From contig JASGIT010000001.1 of NCBI GenBank assembly GCA_047601665.1, positions 1,240,001-1,304,000 of the forward strand: a stretch of DNA of 64,000 nucleotides. The letters are read 5' to 3'. The notes beneath the pieces were generated by a model. It saw nothing but the letters and a program-made list of their open reading frames with translations. It had not been told where the DNA came from and did no database searches. This DNA comes from JASGIT01 sp047601665. GTDB lineage: Bacteria > Pseudomonadota > Gammaproteobacteria > Burkholderiales > Burkholderiaceae_C. Both the position numbers and the translations under genes were made by a program. Shown piece after piece: positions 34,886 through 41,879 of the stretch. Numbering within the stretch: position 1 is the first letter of the stretch; each line of letters starts with the position of its first letter.

Positions 34886-35695
34886 CAAAGCTGCCTGCGG
34901 CAGCAGCGCGTCGTCGAAGATGGCCACCGCCCGCGTCCAGCCCGCCGAGGCGCCACGGATCTTGTGCGGAAAGCAGCTGATGATGAACCCCGTGGGCGGC
35001 AGCGCCTCCAGGTTGTGCAGCTTCTCGATGTGGCAGTAGCCGATGTCGCGGCCCGCCTTGTGGCCCTCCCAGATCAGGCTGGCGTCGTGCGTCTGGCCGT
35101 ATTTCTGCGCGGTGTGGACGAAGGGCGCGTCCCAGCTCCAGGCGTCGGTGCCGGTCAGGCGCACGCCGCGCTCCAGCAGGTACATGGTGGCCTCGTAGCC
35201 CATGCCGCAGCCGGCGCTCACGTAGTCGGGCTCGCCGTAGCGGCTGCCCGCGCGGGTGTTGACCACCACGATCTCCAGCGGGCTGAGGGTGTGGCCGATG
35301 CGCTGCAACTCGGCCTCCACGTCGGCGGCGGTGACCACGTAGCCGTCCGCGAAGTGGCGGAAGTCCAGCTTCACGCCGGGCTGGAAGCACCATTCCAGCG
35401 GCACGTCGTGGATGGCGATGGCGGGCTTTTTACCGCCCGACTTGGCGTCCATCGTCGAGTGGAAGTGGTAGGGCGCGTCCAGGTGCGTGCCGTTGTGGGT
35501 GGACAGTTTCACCAACTCCACGGCCCAGCCTTCGCCATCGGGCAGGTCTTCCTTCTTCAGGCCGGGAAAGAAGGGCGCGATCTGCTCGAAGGTGTTGTCG
35601 TGGGTGAAGTACTCGATCTGGGGCGCGAAGGCGGGCGGGTCGCTCATCACGTCGTTTTCCAGAAAGATCGACAGATCAACAAAGCGGCGGGGCAT
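34883..35695 (-). CDS. Cyclase family protein (kynurenine-formamidase-like metal hydrolase)
   Basis: A 270-residue member of the cyclase family (PF04199). The metal-binding motif His67-x-Gly-Thr-His71-x-Asp73 with His77 is intact (HNGTHLDAPYH). Members hydrolyse amides, lactones or ring C-C bonds, such as N-formylkynurenine or isatin. AGGAG precedes the ATG. It sits between a Bug binding protein and fumarylacetoacetase, so its substrate is probably an intermediate of the same catabolic route. It is longer than bacterial kynurenine formamidase KynB (about 210), so I do not give that name. Confidence 0.9.
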   Translation of the reverse strand: MPRRFVDLSIFLENDVMSDPPAFAPQIEYFTHDNTFEQIAPFFPGLKKEDLPDGEGWAVELVKLSTHNGTHLDAPYHFHSTMDAKSGGKKPAIAIHDVPLEWCFQPGVKLDFRHFADGYVVTAADVEAELQRIGHTLSPLEIVVVNTRAGSRYGEPDYVSAGCGMGYEATMYLLERGVRLTGTDAWSWDAPFVHTAQKYGQTHDASLIWEGHKAGRDIGYCHIEKLHNLEALPPTGFIISCFPHKIRGASAGWTRAVAIFDDALLPQAAL

Positions 35696-35726
35696 GTGGG
35701 GCTCTCCTGTAATGGAACAAAACCGG

Positions 35727-36704
35727 TCAATCGACCTGGATGCGGTTGTCGCGCACCACCTTGGCCCAGGCCTGGGCGTCGGCGTGCATGAACTTCTGGA
35801 AGTCGGCGGGCGTGCCCCCGGCGGGCACCAGGCCCAGTTCCTTCAGGCGGCGCTGGAAGTCGGGGCTGGCAATGATTTTCTGCGCCACCTCGTTCAGCCG
35901 GGTCACCACGGCCACGGGCGTGCCCTTGGGCGCGAACAGGCCGTGCCACGAGTCGCCCACGAAGCCGGGAAAGGTCTCGCTCACCGCGGGCACGTCGGGC
36001 AGCGCATCGATGCGATGCGGCCCGGTGACGGCCAGGGCGCGCATCTTGCCGCCCTGGATGGACGGGATGGCCGTGGTGGACGGGTCCATCAGCGTGGTGA
36101 TGAGGCCGGAGGTCAGGTCGGCCAGCGCGCTGTCCTTGTACGGCACGTGCAGCATCTCGGCCCCCGCCGCGTTCAGCAGCCGGGCCATGGCCACGTGCGT
36201 GCCCTGCCCGATGCCGTAGCTGGCGTAGCTCAGCTGGCCGGGGCGGGCTTTGGCGCCCGCCATCAGGTCGGCCAGCGTCTTGTAAGGCGACTGGGGCGAC
36301 ACGACCACCACATACGGCACCGAGAGCACGCGCACCACCGGCACCAGGTCCTCCGGCTTGTAGGGCAGCGACTTGTACACATACGGGTTGATCGACGTGG
36401 TGTTGTTGACCGTGTAGAGCAGCGTGTGGCCGTCGCCCGGCGCCGCCGCCACGGACTGTGCGGCCACGATGGTGCTGGCGCCCGGCTTGTTCTCGATCAC
36501 CACCGGCTGGCCCAGGGCCTGGGCCATGGGCACGCTCATCAGCCGCGCGATCACGTCGGGCGACGAGCCGCCGCCATACGGGATGACGATGCGGATGGGC
36601 TTGGACGGGCTCCAGCCCTGGGCCTGGGCCGCCAGCGGCAGGAGCGGCAGGGACAGGGCCGCGCCCGCGGCAAGCGCCGCCGCCATGGCACGCAGAGGTT
36701 TCAT
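35727..36704 (-). CDS. Bug family tripartite tricarboxylate transporter binding protein
   Basis: A 325-residue periplasmic binding protein of the Bug/TctC family, common in Comamonadaceae and Bordetella. A signal peptide ends near AQAQG (about residue 29). The mature part begins PSKPIRIVIPYGGGSSPDVIAR and has the conserved VENKPGA segment and the late QKIIASPDFQRRL. No TctA/TctB membrane genes are adjacent, which is usual for orphan Bug proteins. Its position between the SMP-30 and cyclase genes suggests it captures that pathway's substrate. Confidence 0.94.
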   Translation of the reverse strand: MKPLRAMAAALAAGAALSLPLLPLAAQAQGWSPSKPIRIVIPYGGGSSPDVIARLMSVPMAQALGQPVVIENKPGASTIVAAQSVAAAPGDGHTLLYTVNNTTSINPYVYKSLPYKPEDLVPVVRVLSVPYVVVVSPQSPYKTLADLMAGAKARPGQLSYASYGIGQGTHVAMARLLNAAGAEMLHVPYKDSALADLTSGLITTLMDPSTTAIPSIQGGKMRALAVTGPHRIDALPDVPAVSETFPGFVGDSWHGLFAPKGTPVAVVTRLNEVAQKIIASPDFQRRLKELGLVPAGGTPADFQKFMHADAQAWAKVVRDNRIQVD

Positions 36705-36723
36705 CGTGGACTCCTTGGGAATA

Positions 36724-36747
36724 TTTCTAGACAGGTTTCTAGACAGG
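36724..36747. repeat. 12-bp tandem duplication over a stop codon
   Basis: TTTCTAGACAGG occurs twice in a row. The copies span the stop codon of the SMP-30 gene and place a second in-frame TAG four codons beyond the first. It looks like a slippage duplication. Confidence 0.8.
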
Positions 36748-37785
36748 CCAATGCACCATGGGCAAACCGGGCACCGGCGAGCGGAAGCAGGGGATGGACG
36801 TGCCCAGCAGGCTGCCCAGGTAGACCGTGCGCAGGTCGGGGCCGCCGAAGGTGACGCTGGCCATCCACGGCGCGATCGAGCCCTTGGACTGCTGCCCGTC
36901 CGCGATCGTCATCGTGCCCTCGGCAAAGCGCGCCATCAGCCGGGCGCTGGCCTCGGGGTCGCCGTCGTCGAGCAGGGTGTGCACCTCGCCCTCGGGCGTC
37001 AGCGCGATCAGCCGGTCGGTCATGATCAGGGTGCACCAGAGGTTGCCGTAGGCGTCGAAGGCGATGCCGTCGGGCAGACCGCCCAGGTGCGCGGGGCCGA
37101 ACACCTCGCGCCGGGTCAGGCGCACCTGCGACGGGTCCGACTCGTCCAGCCGCATCCGGGTGATCCAGGGGCCCGTGGTTTCGACGATGTACAGCCACTC
37201 TTCCCGGGCGTCGAGCCGCACCTCGTTGGTGAAGTGAAAGCCGTCGGCCACCACGCGGATGCGGCCGTTCTCCACCACGGCCACGTAGCCGTCGCACACG
37301 CGGCGGGTGGCCGCCTCCGTCCACGGGTTGACGCGCGTGGACACCGTCAGCCAGATGCGGTCGCGCGAATCGCGCAGCACGAAGTTCACCTTGCCGATGG
37401 GCAGGCCGTCGATGCGGTCGTACAACACCCGCGTGGCGCCGTCACGGGTCATGACCTCCAGCAGGTCGGTGCCAAAGTTGGAGATCAGCAGATCGCCATT
37501 GGCCGCGAAGGCCAGCCCGTTGGGCAAGGTGCCCGTGGTGTATTTGGCCTCCAGCTCCGTGGCGGTCGCGCTGGCGCTGGCGGCAAAGCGCCCGTCGGCC
37601 TGCTGGCCGATGAAGCGCTGCGAGCCGTCGGCGGCGATCCGCGTCACGCCGCCGCGCGCATCGGCGCACCACAGCGTGCCTTCCGGCTCGGCCAGGATGC
37701 ATTCAGGGCGCTGGAGATCCTGGCCGACATAGCGGATCTGCGTCCGGTCGACCACGAAACCATTCAGGGGATTGGCAGGGTGCAT
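36739..37785 (-). CDS. SMP-30/gluconolactonase family protein
   Basis: A 348-residue six-bladed beta-propeller of the SMP-30/gluconolaconase/LRE-like group, metal-dependent hydrolases that mostly open lactones. Typical segments are CILAEPEGTLWCADARGGV, NGLAFAANGDLLISNFG and LPDGIAFDAYGNLWCTL. I choose the ATG at 37785, which gives a normal start; an earlier in-frame ATG would add 28 atypical residues. It is the first structural gene after the TetR gene, with an inverted repeat (CAAACG/CGTTTG) in the gap that is likely the operator. It would fit a lactone intermediate in this catabolic cluster. Confidence 0.9.
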   Translation of the reverse strand: MHPANPLNGFVVDRTQIRYVGQDLQRPECILAEPEGTLWCADARGGVTRIAADGSQRFIGQQADGRFAASASATATELEAKYTTGTLPNGLAFAANGDLLISNFGTDLLEVMTRDGATRVLYDRIDGLPIGKVNFVLRDSRDRIWLTVSTRVNPWTEAATRRVCDGYVAVVENGRIRVVADGFHFTNEVRLDAREEWLYIVETTGPWITRMRLDESDPSQVRLTRREVFGPAHLGGLPDGIAFDAYGNLWCTLIMTDRLIALTPEGEVHTLLDDGDPEASARLMARFAEGTMTIADGQQSKGSIAPWMASVTFGGPDLRTVYLGSLLGTSIPCFRSPVPGLPMVHWPV

Positions 37786-37804
37786 GGGGCAAGAGCCTGG
37801 AAAA

Positions 37805-37827
37805 CAAACGTATGAAACAACCGTTTG
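37805..37827. promoter_or_regulatory. Probable TetR operator before the SMP-30 gene
   Basis: CAAACG and CGTTTG face each other across 11 bases, 20 bases upstream of the SMP-30 start. The same two half-sites form a tighter palindrome at the start of the TetR gene, suggesting one regulator binds both. Confidence 0.5.
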
Positions 37828-37869
37828 ATTCCAAGCGTAAGCCTTCCCGGCCCGCCCTCCCATCGGCAA

Positions 37870-38562
37870 TTACCCGAATGCGAGCGGCTGGCGGCTGGGC
37901 GCGGCAATGGCGGCCGCCAGGTAGTCCAGCAGGGCGGCGCGCTGCGTGGCCAGGTCGGCGCCGTCGATGCGCCCCAGCGACATGGCCGCTATCCGGTCGG
38001 CCCTGCTGCGGTCGCTCGCCGTGAGGATGACCGCGCTGTAGGTGAACACGTAGCGCCAGTAGAAATCGTCCGGCTGCACGTCCGGGCAGGCCCGGGCGAA
38101 GGCGGCGATGTATTCCCGGGCCAGCGGGTCGAAGTGCCGGCGGGTGATGCGGGCCGTCATCTCGCTGGGGTGGATGCGGTCCTGGATGAACAGCTGCACC
38201 AGGAGGGCGCCGTCGCCCGCCGCATCCGTGTCCAGATAGGGCGCGATGAAGGTTTCCAGGATGGCCCGCAAGGCCGGGCGCTGCCCGGCGCGCTCCGCCG
38301 CGCCGAGCACCTCGCGCAGCCGGCCCAGCCGCTGCGCGTTGACCCGCTCGGACAGGCTGTCCAGCACCGCCTCGCACAGGGCCTCCTTCGAGCCGAAGTG
38401 GTAGTTCACCGCGGCCAGATTGACGCCCGCGGCGCTGGTCAGCTCGCGCAGGACCACCTTGTCCATCCCCTTTTCGGCGAACAGCCGCGTGGCGGCGGCA
38501 ATGACCCGCGCCTTCGTGTCCTTCGTCTCGTTCGCGGGTTCAAACGTGCGTTTGCTTTCCAT
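37870..38562 (-). CDS. TetR family regulator (CerR/DUF1956-like)
   Basis: A 230-residue repressor. The N-terminal helix-turn-helix (about residues 17-62) has RELTSAAGVNLAAVNYHFGS; the C-terminal ligand domain resembles the DUF1956/CerR type. It lies at the head of the SMP-30, Bug, cyclase, fahA genes on the same strand, 84 bases before the first of them, and probably controls them and itself. A CAAACGTGCGTTTG palindrome lies within codons 3-8 of the gene, an unusual but possible autoregulatory site. Confidence 0.93.
   Translation of the reverse strand: MESKRTFEPANETKDTKARVIAAATRLFAEKGMDKVVLRELTSAAGVNLAAVNYHFGSKEALCEAVLDSLSERVNAQRLGRLREVLGAAERAGQRPALRAILETFIAPYLDTDAAGDGALLVQLFIQDRIHPSEMTARITRRHFDPLAREYIAAFARACPDVQPDDFYWRYVFTYSAVILTASDRSRADRIAAMSLGRIDGADLATQRAALLDYLAAAIAAPSRQPLAFG
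38541..38554. promoter_or_regulatory. Palindrome at the 5' end of the TetR gene
   Basis: CAAACGTGCGTTTG has six-base arms around two bases. It lies inside the first codons of the TetR gene and shares both half-sites with the inverted repeat at 37805-37827. Confidence 0.5.
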
Positions 38563-38691
38563 GCCGCGATGGTAGCGGGCGCCGGCCGGGGGCTGGCAAC
38601 GGCGCAAACAAGCCCGTAAACCGGTGGCTTGGCGGGCTTTCGGGCTCGCGGGGTTCGCTGATAATTCCGCGCAGCAGGCCCAGTAACCCCT

Positions 38692-39936
38692 ATGAAACTC
38701 GTCGCGCTGAACATCGACACCATTCCGCTGGGCCAGCCCTTGCCCTTCGTGCTGCGCGGCAGCGACGGCGCGCTGCTGGCCAACCGGGGTTTCGTCATCA
38801 AGGACCGGACCGCGCTGGAAACGCTGATGTCCGGCGGGCGCGAGCTGTGCATGGACCCCAAGGAGTCCGCCGACAGCCACCGCGCCTATCTGGCGCAGCT
38901 GCAGGGCAAGCTGATGTCCAGCAATGCCACGCTGGGCGACCTCGCCGCCACGAAGCTCGACAGCGGCAGCACCGTCCCCGCCCATGCCCAGCCGCCCAGG
39001 CCCGCGCCTGCGGCCGCTTCCGCGCGCCCCGACCTCGGCCCGCCCGCCTGGCCCGAGCTGCAGCTGCGCGCCACGCAGTTGCTGCGCGCGCCCCAGGCGC
39101 ACGACTTCAGCCCCCGCTTCGAGGCGCTGCTGCAGGAGCTGGCCTACCGCACCGCCATGTCGCCCGACGCCACGCTGCTCGCGCTGATCCACATCTCCGC
39201 CGTGGAAGTGCGCATGTACAGCGCCACGCACGCCATGCTGACCAGCGTGGCCTGCATGGTCACCGCGCGCGAAACCCTGCACTGGAGCAATGCGCGCATC
39301 TACCAGGCGGGCTGCGCCGCCCTGTCCATGAACCTGGCCATGACCGAGCTGCAAGACCAGCTCGCGCAGCAGGCCTACCCGCTCACGGCGGCGCAGATCC
39401 AGGCCATCGACGACCACGCGGAGCGCTCCGAGGCGCTGCTGCGCGAGCTGGGCGTGACCGACGCGGTGTGGCTCGAAGCCGTGCGCGGCCACCACCACCG
39501 CCAGCCCGGGCCGCTGGCCGAGCGCAGCGAAGGCAGCCAGATCGCGCGCCTGATCCAGCGCGCCGACGTGTTCGGCGCGCGCATCGCGCCGCGCGCCACG
39601 CGCTCTCCCATGCCCGTCACGGCGGCCATGCAGAACTGCTACTACGACGAGGCCCAGAAGGTGGACGAGGCGGGCTCCGCCCTGGTCAAGACCCTGGGCA
39701 TCTACCCGCCCGGCGCGCTGGTGCGCCTGGCCACCGGCGAGGTGGGCGTGGTGCTGCGCCGCGGCGCCACCGCCAACACCCCGCGCGTGGCCGTGGTGCT
39801 CAACCGCGAGGGCATGGCCACCGGCGAGCCCATTCCGCGCAGCACCGAAGCGCCCCAGTGGAAGATCACCGGCCCCGTGGCGCACAAGGACGTGCGCGTG
39901 AGCTGGCCGCTCGCCAAGCTCCTGGCGCTGGTATGA
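38692..39936 (+). CDS. HD-GYP-like domain protein with degenerate active site
   Basis: A 414-residue protein. Residues 1-75 resemble the N-terminal domain often found before HD-GYP domains (PLPFVLRGSDGALLANRGF). After a Pro/Ala linker near residue 100, a helical domain follows the HD-GYP order: HAMLTSVACMV, then a segment ending PLTAAQIQAIDDHAERS, then GHHHRQPG. The key residues are altered: where HD-GYP enzymes have HDIGK it has MNLAM, and the HHExxDGxGYP motif is reduced to HHHRQPG. It is therefore unlikely to hydrolyse c-di-GMP and may be a binding or structural relative. Function unknown. The next gene is on the same strand but beyond two terminator-like hairpins. Confidence 0.8.
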   Translation: MKLVALNIDTIPLGQPLPFVLRGSDGALLANRGFVIKDRTALETLMSGGRELCMDPKESADSHRAYLAQLQGKLMSSNATLGDLAATKLDSGSTVPAHAQPPRPAPAAASARPDLGPPAWPELQLRATQLLRAPQAHDFSPRFEALLQELAYRTAMSPDATLLALIHISAVEVRMYSATHAMLTSVACMVTARETLHWSNARIYQAGCAALSMNLAMTELQDQLAQQAYPLTAAQIQAIDDHAERSEALLRELGVTDAVWLEAVRGHHHRQPGPLAERSEGSQIARLIQRADVFGARIAPRATRSPMPVTAAMQNCYYDEAQKVDEAGSALVKTLGIYPPGALVRLATGEVGVVLRRGATANTPRVAVVLNREGMATGEPIPRSTEAPQWKITGPVAHKDVRVSWPLAKLLALV

Positions 39937-39962
39937 CGCCGGTTTACACTTCTTTGCCAATC

Positions 39963-39989
39963 GGGCCTGGAACTTCGGTTTCCCGGCCC
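39963..39989 (+). terminator. Hairpin after the HD-GYP-like gene
   Basis: GGGCC and GGCCC enclose GGAAC-TTCG-GTTTCC, a strong UUCG-capped stem, 26 bases after the stop codon. The following stretch has only scattered T residues, so termination strength is uncertain; it could also be the first stem of a downstream RNA. Confidence 0.5.
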
Positions 39990-40034
39990 CACTCTATTTC
40001 ACTGTGAGAGCCGCAACACTGTCACAGCTTTCCT

Positions 40035-40133
40035 GTTGCGAAGCCTTTCGGGCCTGCCCGTCTGTAGACCCTGGAACGCTTCTCCTCCCTCCCTCTCTTA
40101 TTCGTTTCGGGACGCTTCGCAACTTTTTTATTT
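40035..40133 (+). ncRNA. Possible structured small RNA or leader
   Basis: GTTGCGAAGC (40035-40044) pairs perfectly with GCTTCGCAAC (40114-40123), which is followed at once by TTTTTTATTT, as in an sRNA ended by a terminator. Inside are a small hairpin CGGG-CCTG-CCCG and a C/U-rich loop (TCTCCTCCCTCCCTCTC) that could bind Shine-Dalgarno sequences. GCTTC at 40078-40082 could compete for the 5' arm. I found no match to 6S RNA, SRP RNA, RNase P or the FMN riboswitch from memory, and no convincing promoter. Confidence 0.35.
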
Positions 40134-40140
40134 CCGCCGA

Positions 40141-40166
40141 AAGGGCCGCCGCAAGGCGGCCCTTTT
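40141..40166 (+). terminator. Strong intrinsic terminator
   Basis: AAGGGCCGCC and GGCGGCCCTT form a perfect 10-bp stem with a GCAA tetraloop, ending in TTTT. It closes the intergenic region before the flavin reductase gene. Confidence 0.8.
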
Positions 40167-40194
40167 GCTTGGGGGACGCCGCACCCTCGATAAT
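40165..40194 (+). promoter_or_regulatory. Candidate promoter of the flavin reductase gene
   Basis: TTGCTT, an 18-base spacer and GATAAT resemble a sigma-70 promoter. Transcription would start near 40201, within two bases of the GTG start codon, so the message would be leaderless. No Shine-Dalgarno sequence is seen. Confidence 0.4.
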
Positions 40195-40202
40195 CCAGCT
40201 CC

Positions 40203-40703
40203 GTGAACCTGCCTCATTCGCCCCATTTCTCCGCGCGCGAATTTCGCGACGCGCTCGCCATGTTCGCCACGGGCGTGGCCATCGTCACCGTCCAGGGCAT
40301 GGGCGGCACGCCGGTGGGGGTCACGGTGAGTTCGTTCAATTCGGTGTCGCTGCACCCGCCGCTGGTGCTCTGGAGCCTGGCGGGCGCGGCCACGTCGTTG
40401 CCCGCGTTCGCCACGGGTTCGCACTACGCCATCCACGTGCTGGCCGCCGACCAGAAGGAATTGGCCGAGCGCTTCGCCACGCGCGGCGTGGACCGCTTCG
40501 CGGGCCTGGTGCACACGCCGGGCCTGGGGGGAGCGCCGGTGCTGGCGGGCGCGGCGGCCACGTTCGAGTGCTTCAACCGCAGCCGCTACGACGAGGGCGA
40601 CCACGTGATCTTCGTGGGCGAGGTGCGGCGCTGCACGCACCGCGCGGGCGTGCCGCCGCTGCTGTACCACGGCGGGCGCTTCTATACCGAGCACCCGCTG
40701 TAG
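40203..40703 (+). CDS. Flavin reductase family protein
   Basis: A 166-residue FMN-binding split-barrel protein of the flavin reductase-like family, which supplies reduced flavin to a monooxygenase or works as a stand-alone reductase. Typical segments are FRDALAMFATGVAIVTV near residue 14, TVSSFNSVSLHPPLVL and the C-terminal GGRFYTEHPL. The start is GTG at 40203; the domain needs a start here, although there is no Shine-Dalgarno sequence. No partner oxygenase is adjacent. The stop is followed at once by repeat copy R9. Confidence 0.92.
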   Translation: MNLPHSPHFSAREFRDALAMFATGVAIVTVQGMGGTPVGVTVSSFNSVSLHPPLVLWSLAGAATSLPAFATGSHYAIHVLAADQKELAERFATRGVDRFAGLVHTPGLGGAPVLAGAAATFECFNRSRYDEGDHVIFVGEVRRCTHRAGVPPLLYHGGRFYTEHPL

Positions 40704-40756
40704 TTTTGATAGCTGCCAGCGCACGGCTGGCGTGGGCTAGACGGCTTTTTTGGCTG
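40704..40756 (+). repeat. Palindromic repeat copy R9, partly coding for MinE
   Basis: TTTTGATAGCTGCCAGCGC, then GGCTGGCGTGGGCTAGACGG and a T run. It lies between the convergent flavin reductase and minE genes; its 3' end on the opposite strand encodes the last MinE residues (AAKKAV) and the stop. Confidence 0.75.
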
Positions 40757-41030
40757 CAACCGGCGCGGCGGGCGCGTCCGGCAGCTCGATCTTGACTTCG
40801 AGCACGTCGAGGTTGTCCTGGCGCTCCAGGTGCACCTTGAGGTCCTCGGCGCCGATTCTCACGTACTTCGAGATCACGGCCAGCAGCTCGCGCTGCAGCG
40901 CGGGCAGGTAGTCGGGCTGGCCGGGGTTGCGGCCGGTGCGCTCGTGCGCCAGGATGATCTGCAGGCGCTCCTTGGCCACGGTGGCGGTCTTCTTCTTTTC
41001 GCCCAGCAGAAAGGACAGGAAGGACGCCAT
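40737..41030 (-). CDS. minE: Cell division topological specificity factor MinE
   Basis: MinE stimulates the MinD ATPase and drives the pole-to-pole oscillation that confines MinCD and so places the Z-ring at mid-cell. The 97-residue product has the amphipathic N-terminal part (MASFLSFLLGEKKKTATVAKER begins it; read as MASFLSFLLGEKKK), the MinD-binding region (KERLQIILAHERTG) and the dimerisation domain. It is some nine residues longer than E. coli MinE. The extra tail is Pro/Ala-rich and ends in AAKKAV, encoded by repeat copy R9. It follows minD by three bases. Confidence 0.96.
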   Translation of the reverse strand: MASFLSFLLGEKKKTATVAKERLQIILAHERTGRNPGQPDYLPALQRELLAVISKYVRIGAEDLKVHLERQDNLDVLEVKIELPDAPAAPVAAKKAV

Positions 41031-41033
41031 GGC

Positions 41034-41852
41034 TTATTTGCTCCCGAACAGGCGCTTGAAGAAGCCGGGCTTCTGCGCGTCGATGAAGCGCAGCGGCTTG
41101 TCCTCGCCCAGGAAGCGCGCCACCACGTCCTTGTACGCCTCGGACACGTCGGTGCCCGTGAGGTGCACGGCGGGCGTGCCCTGGTTCGAGGCCTGGAGCA
41201 CGTTTTCGGATTCGGGAATCACGCCGATGAGCTTGATGCGCAGGATGTCCTGGATGTCCTCCAGGCTCAGCATCTGGCCGTCTTCCACGCGGTTGGGGTT
41301 GTAGCGGGTGATGAGCAGGTGCTCCTTGACCGGCTCGCCGCCGTCGATGGCGCGCTTGGTCTTGCTGCCCAACATGCCCAGGATGCGGTCGGAGTCGCGC
41401 ACCGAGGACACTTCGGGGTTGGTGACCAGCAGCGCCTCGTCGGCGAAGTGCATGGCCATGAGCGCGCCGCTTTCGATGCCGGCGGGCGAGTCGCAGACGA
41501 TGTACTCGAAGTCCATGTCGGCCAGGTCCTTGAGCACCTTGCCCACGCCGTCCTGCGTGAGCGCGTCCTTGTCGCGCGTCTGGCTAGCGGCCAGCACGTA
41601 CAGGTTGTCGCACTGCTTGTCCTTGATCAGGGCCTGGTGCAGGTTGGCCTCGCCGTGGATGACGTTGATGAGGTCGTACACCACGCGGCGCTCGCAGCCC
41701 ATGATGAGGTCGAGGTTGCGCAGGCCGACGTCGAAGTCGATCACGGCGGTCTTGTGGCCCGCGAGTGCGAGGCCCGATGCAAAGCTGGCGCTGGTGGTGG
41801 TCTTGCCCACGCCTCCCTTGCCGGAGGTCACGACGACGATTTTGGCGGCCAT
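41034..41852 (-). CDS. minD: Septum site-determining ATPase MinD
   Basis: MinD is the membrane-associated ATPase that recruits MinC and oscillates with MinE. The 272-residue product has the deviant Walker A motif GKGGVGKTTT with the signature lysine (Lys12) and Lys17, the Walker B region (YIVCDSPAGIE) and a C-terminal amphipathic membrane-targeting helix (FFKRLFGSK). Gene order is minC-minD-minE with short spacers, as in other beta- and gammaproteobacteria. Confidence 0.98.
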   Translation of the reverse strand: MAAKIVVVTSGKGGVGKTTTSASFASGLALAGHKTAVIDFDVGLRNLDLIMGCERRVVYDLINVIHGEANLHQALIKDKQCDNLYVLAASQTRDKDALTQDGVGKVLKDLADMDFEYIVCDSPAGIESGALMAMHFADEALLVTNPEVSSVRDSDRILGMLGSKTKRAIDGGEPVKEHLLITRYNPNRVEDGQMLSLEDIQDILRIKLIGVIPESENVLQASNQGTPAVHLTGTDVSEAYKDVVARFLGEDKPLRFIDAQKPGFFKRLFGSK

Positions 41853-41879
41853 TGCGGTTGTTCCTTGGGTGTATTCAGT

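Noticed and set aside
37870..39960. A long minus-strand open frame joining the TetR gene to an upstream extension opposite the HD-GYP-like gene
   Set aside because: The extension is antisense shadow; the TetR protein starts at the ATG at 38562.
39937..40133. 6S RNA, SRP RNA or an FMN riboswitch before the flavin reductase gene
   Set aside because: None of their conserved blocks, as I remember them, is present.
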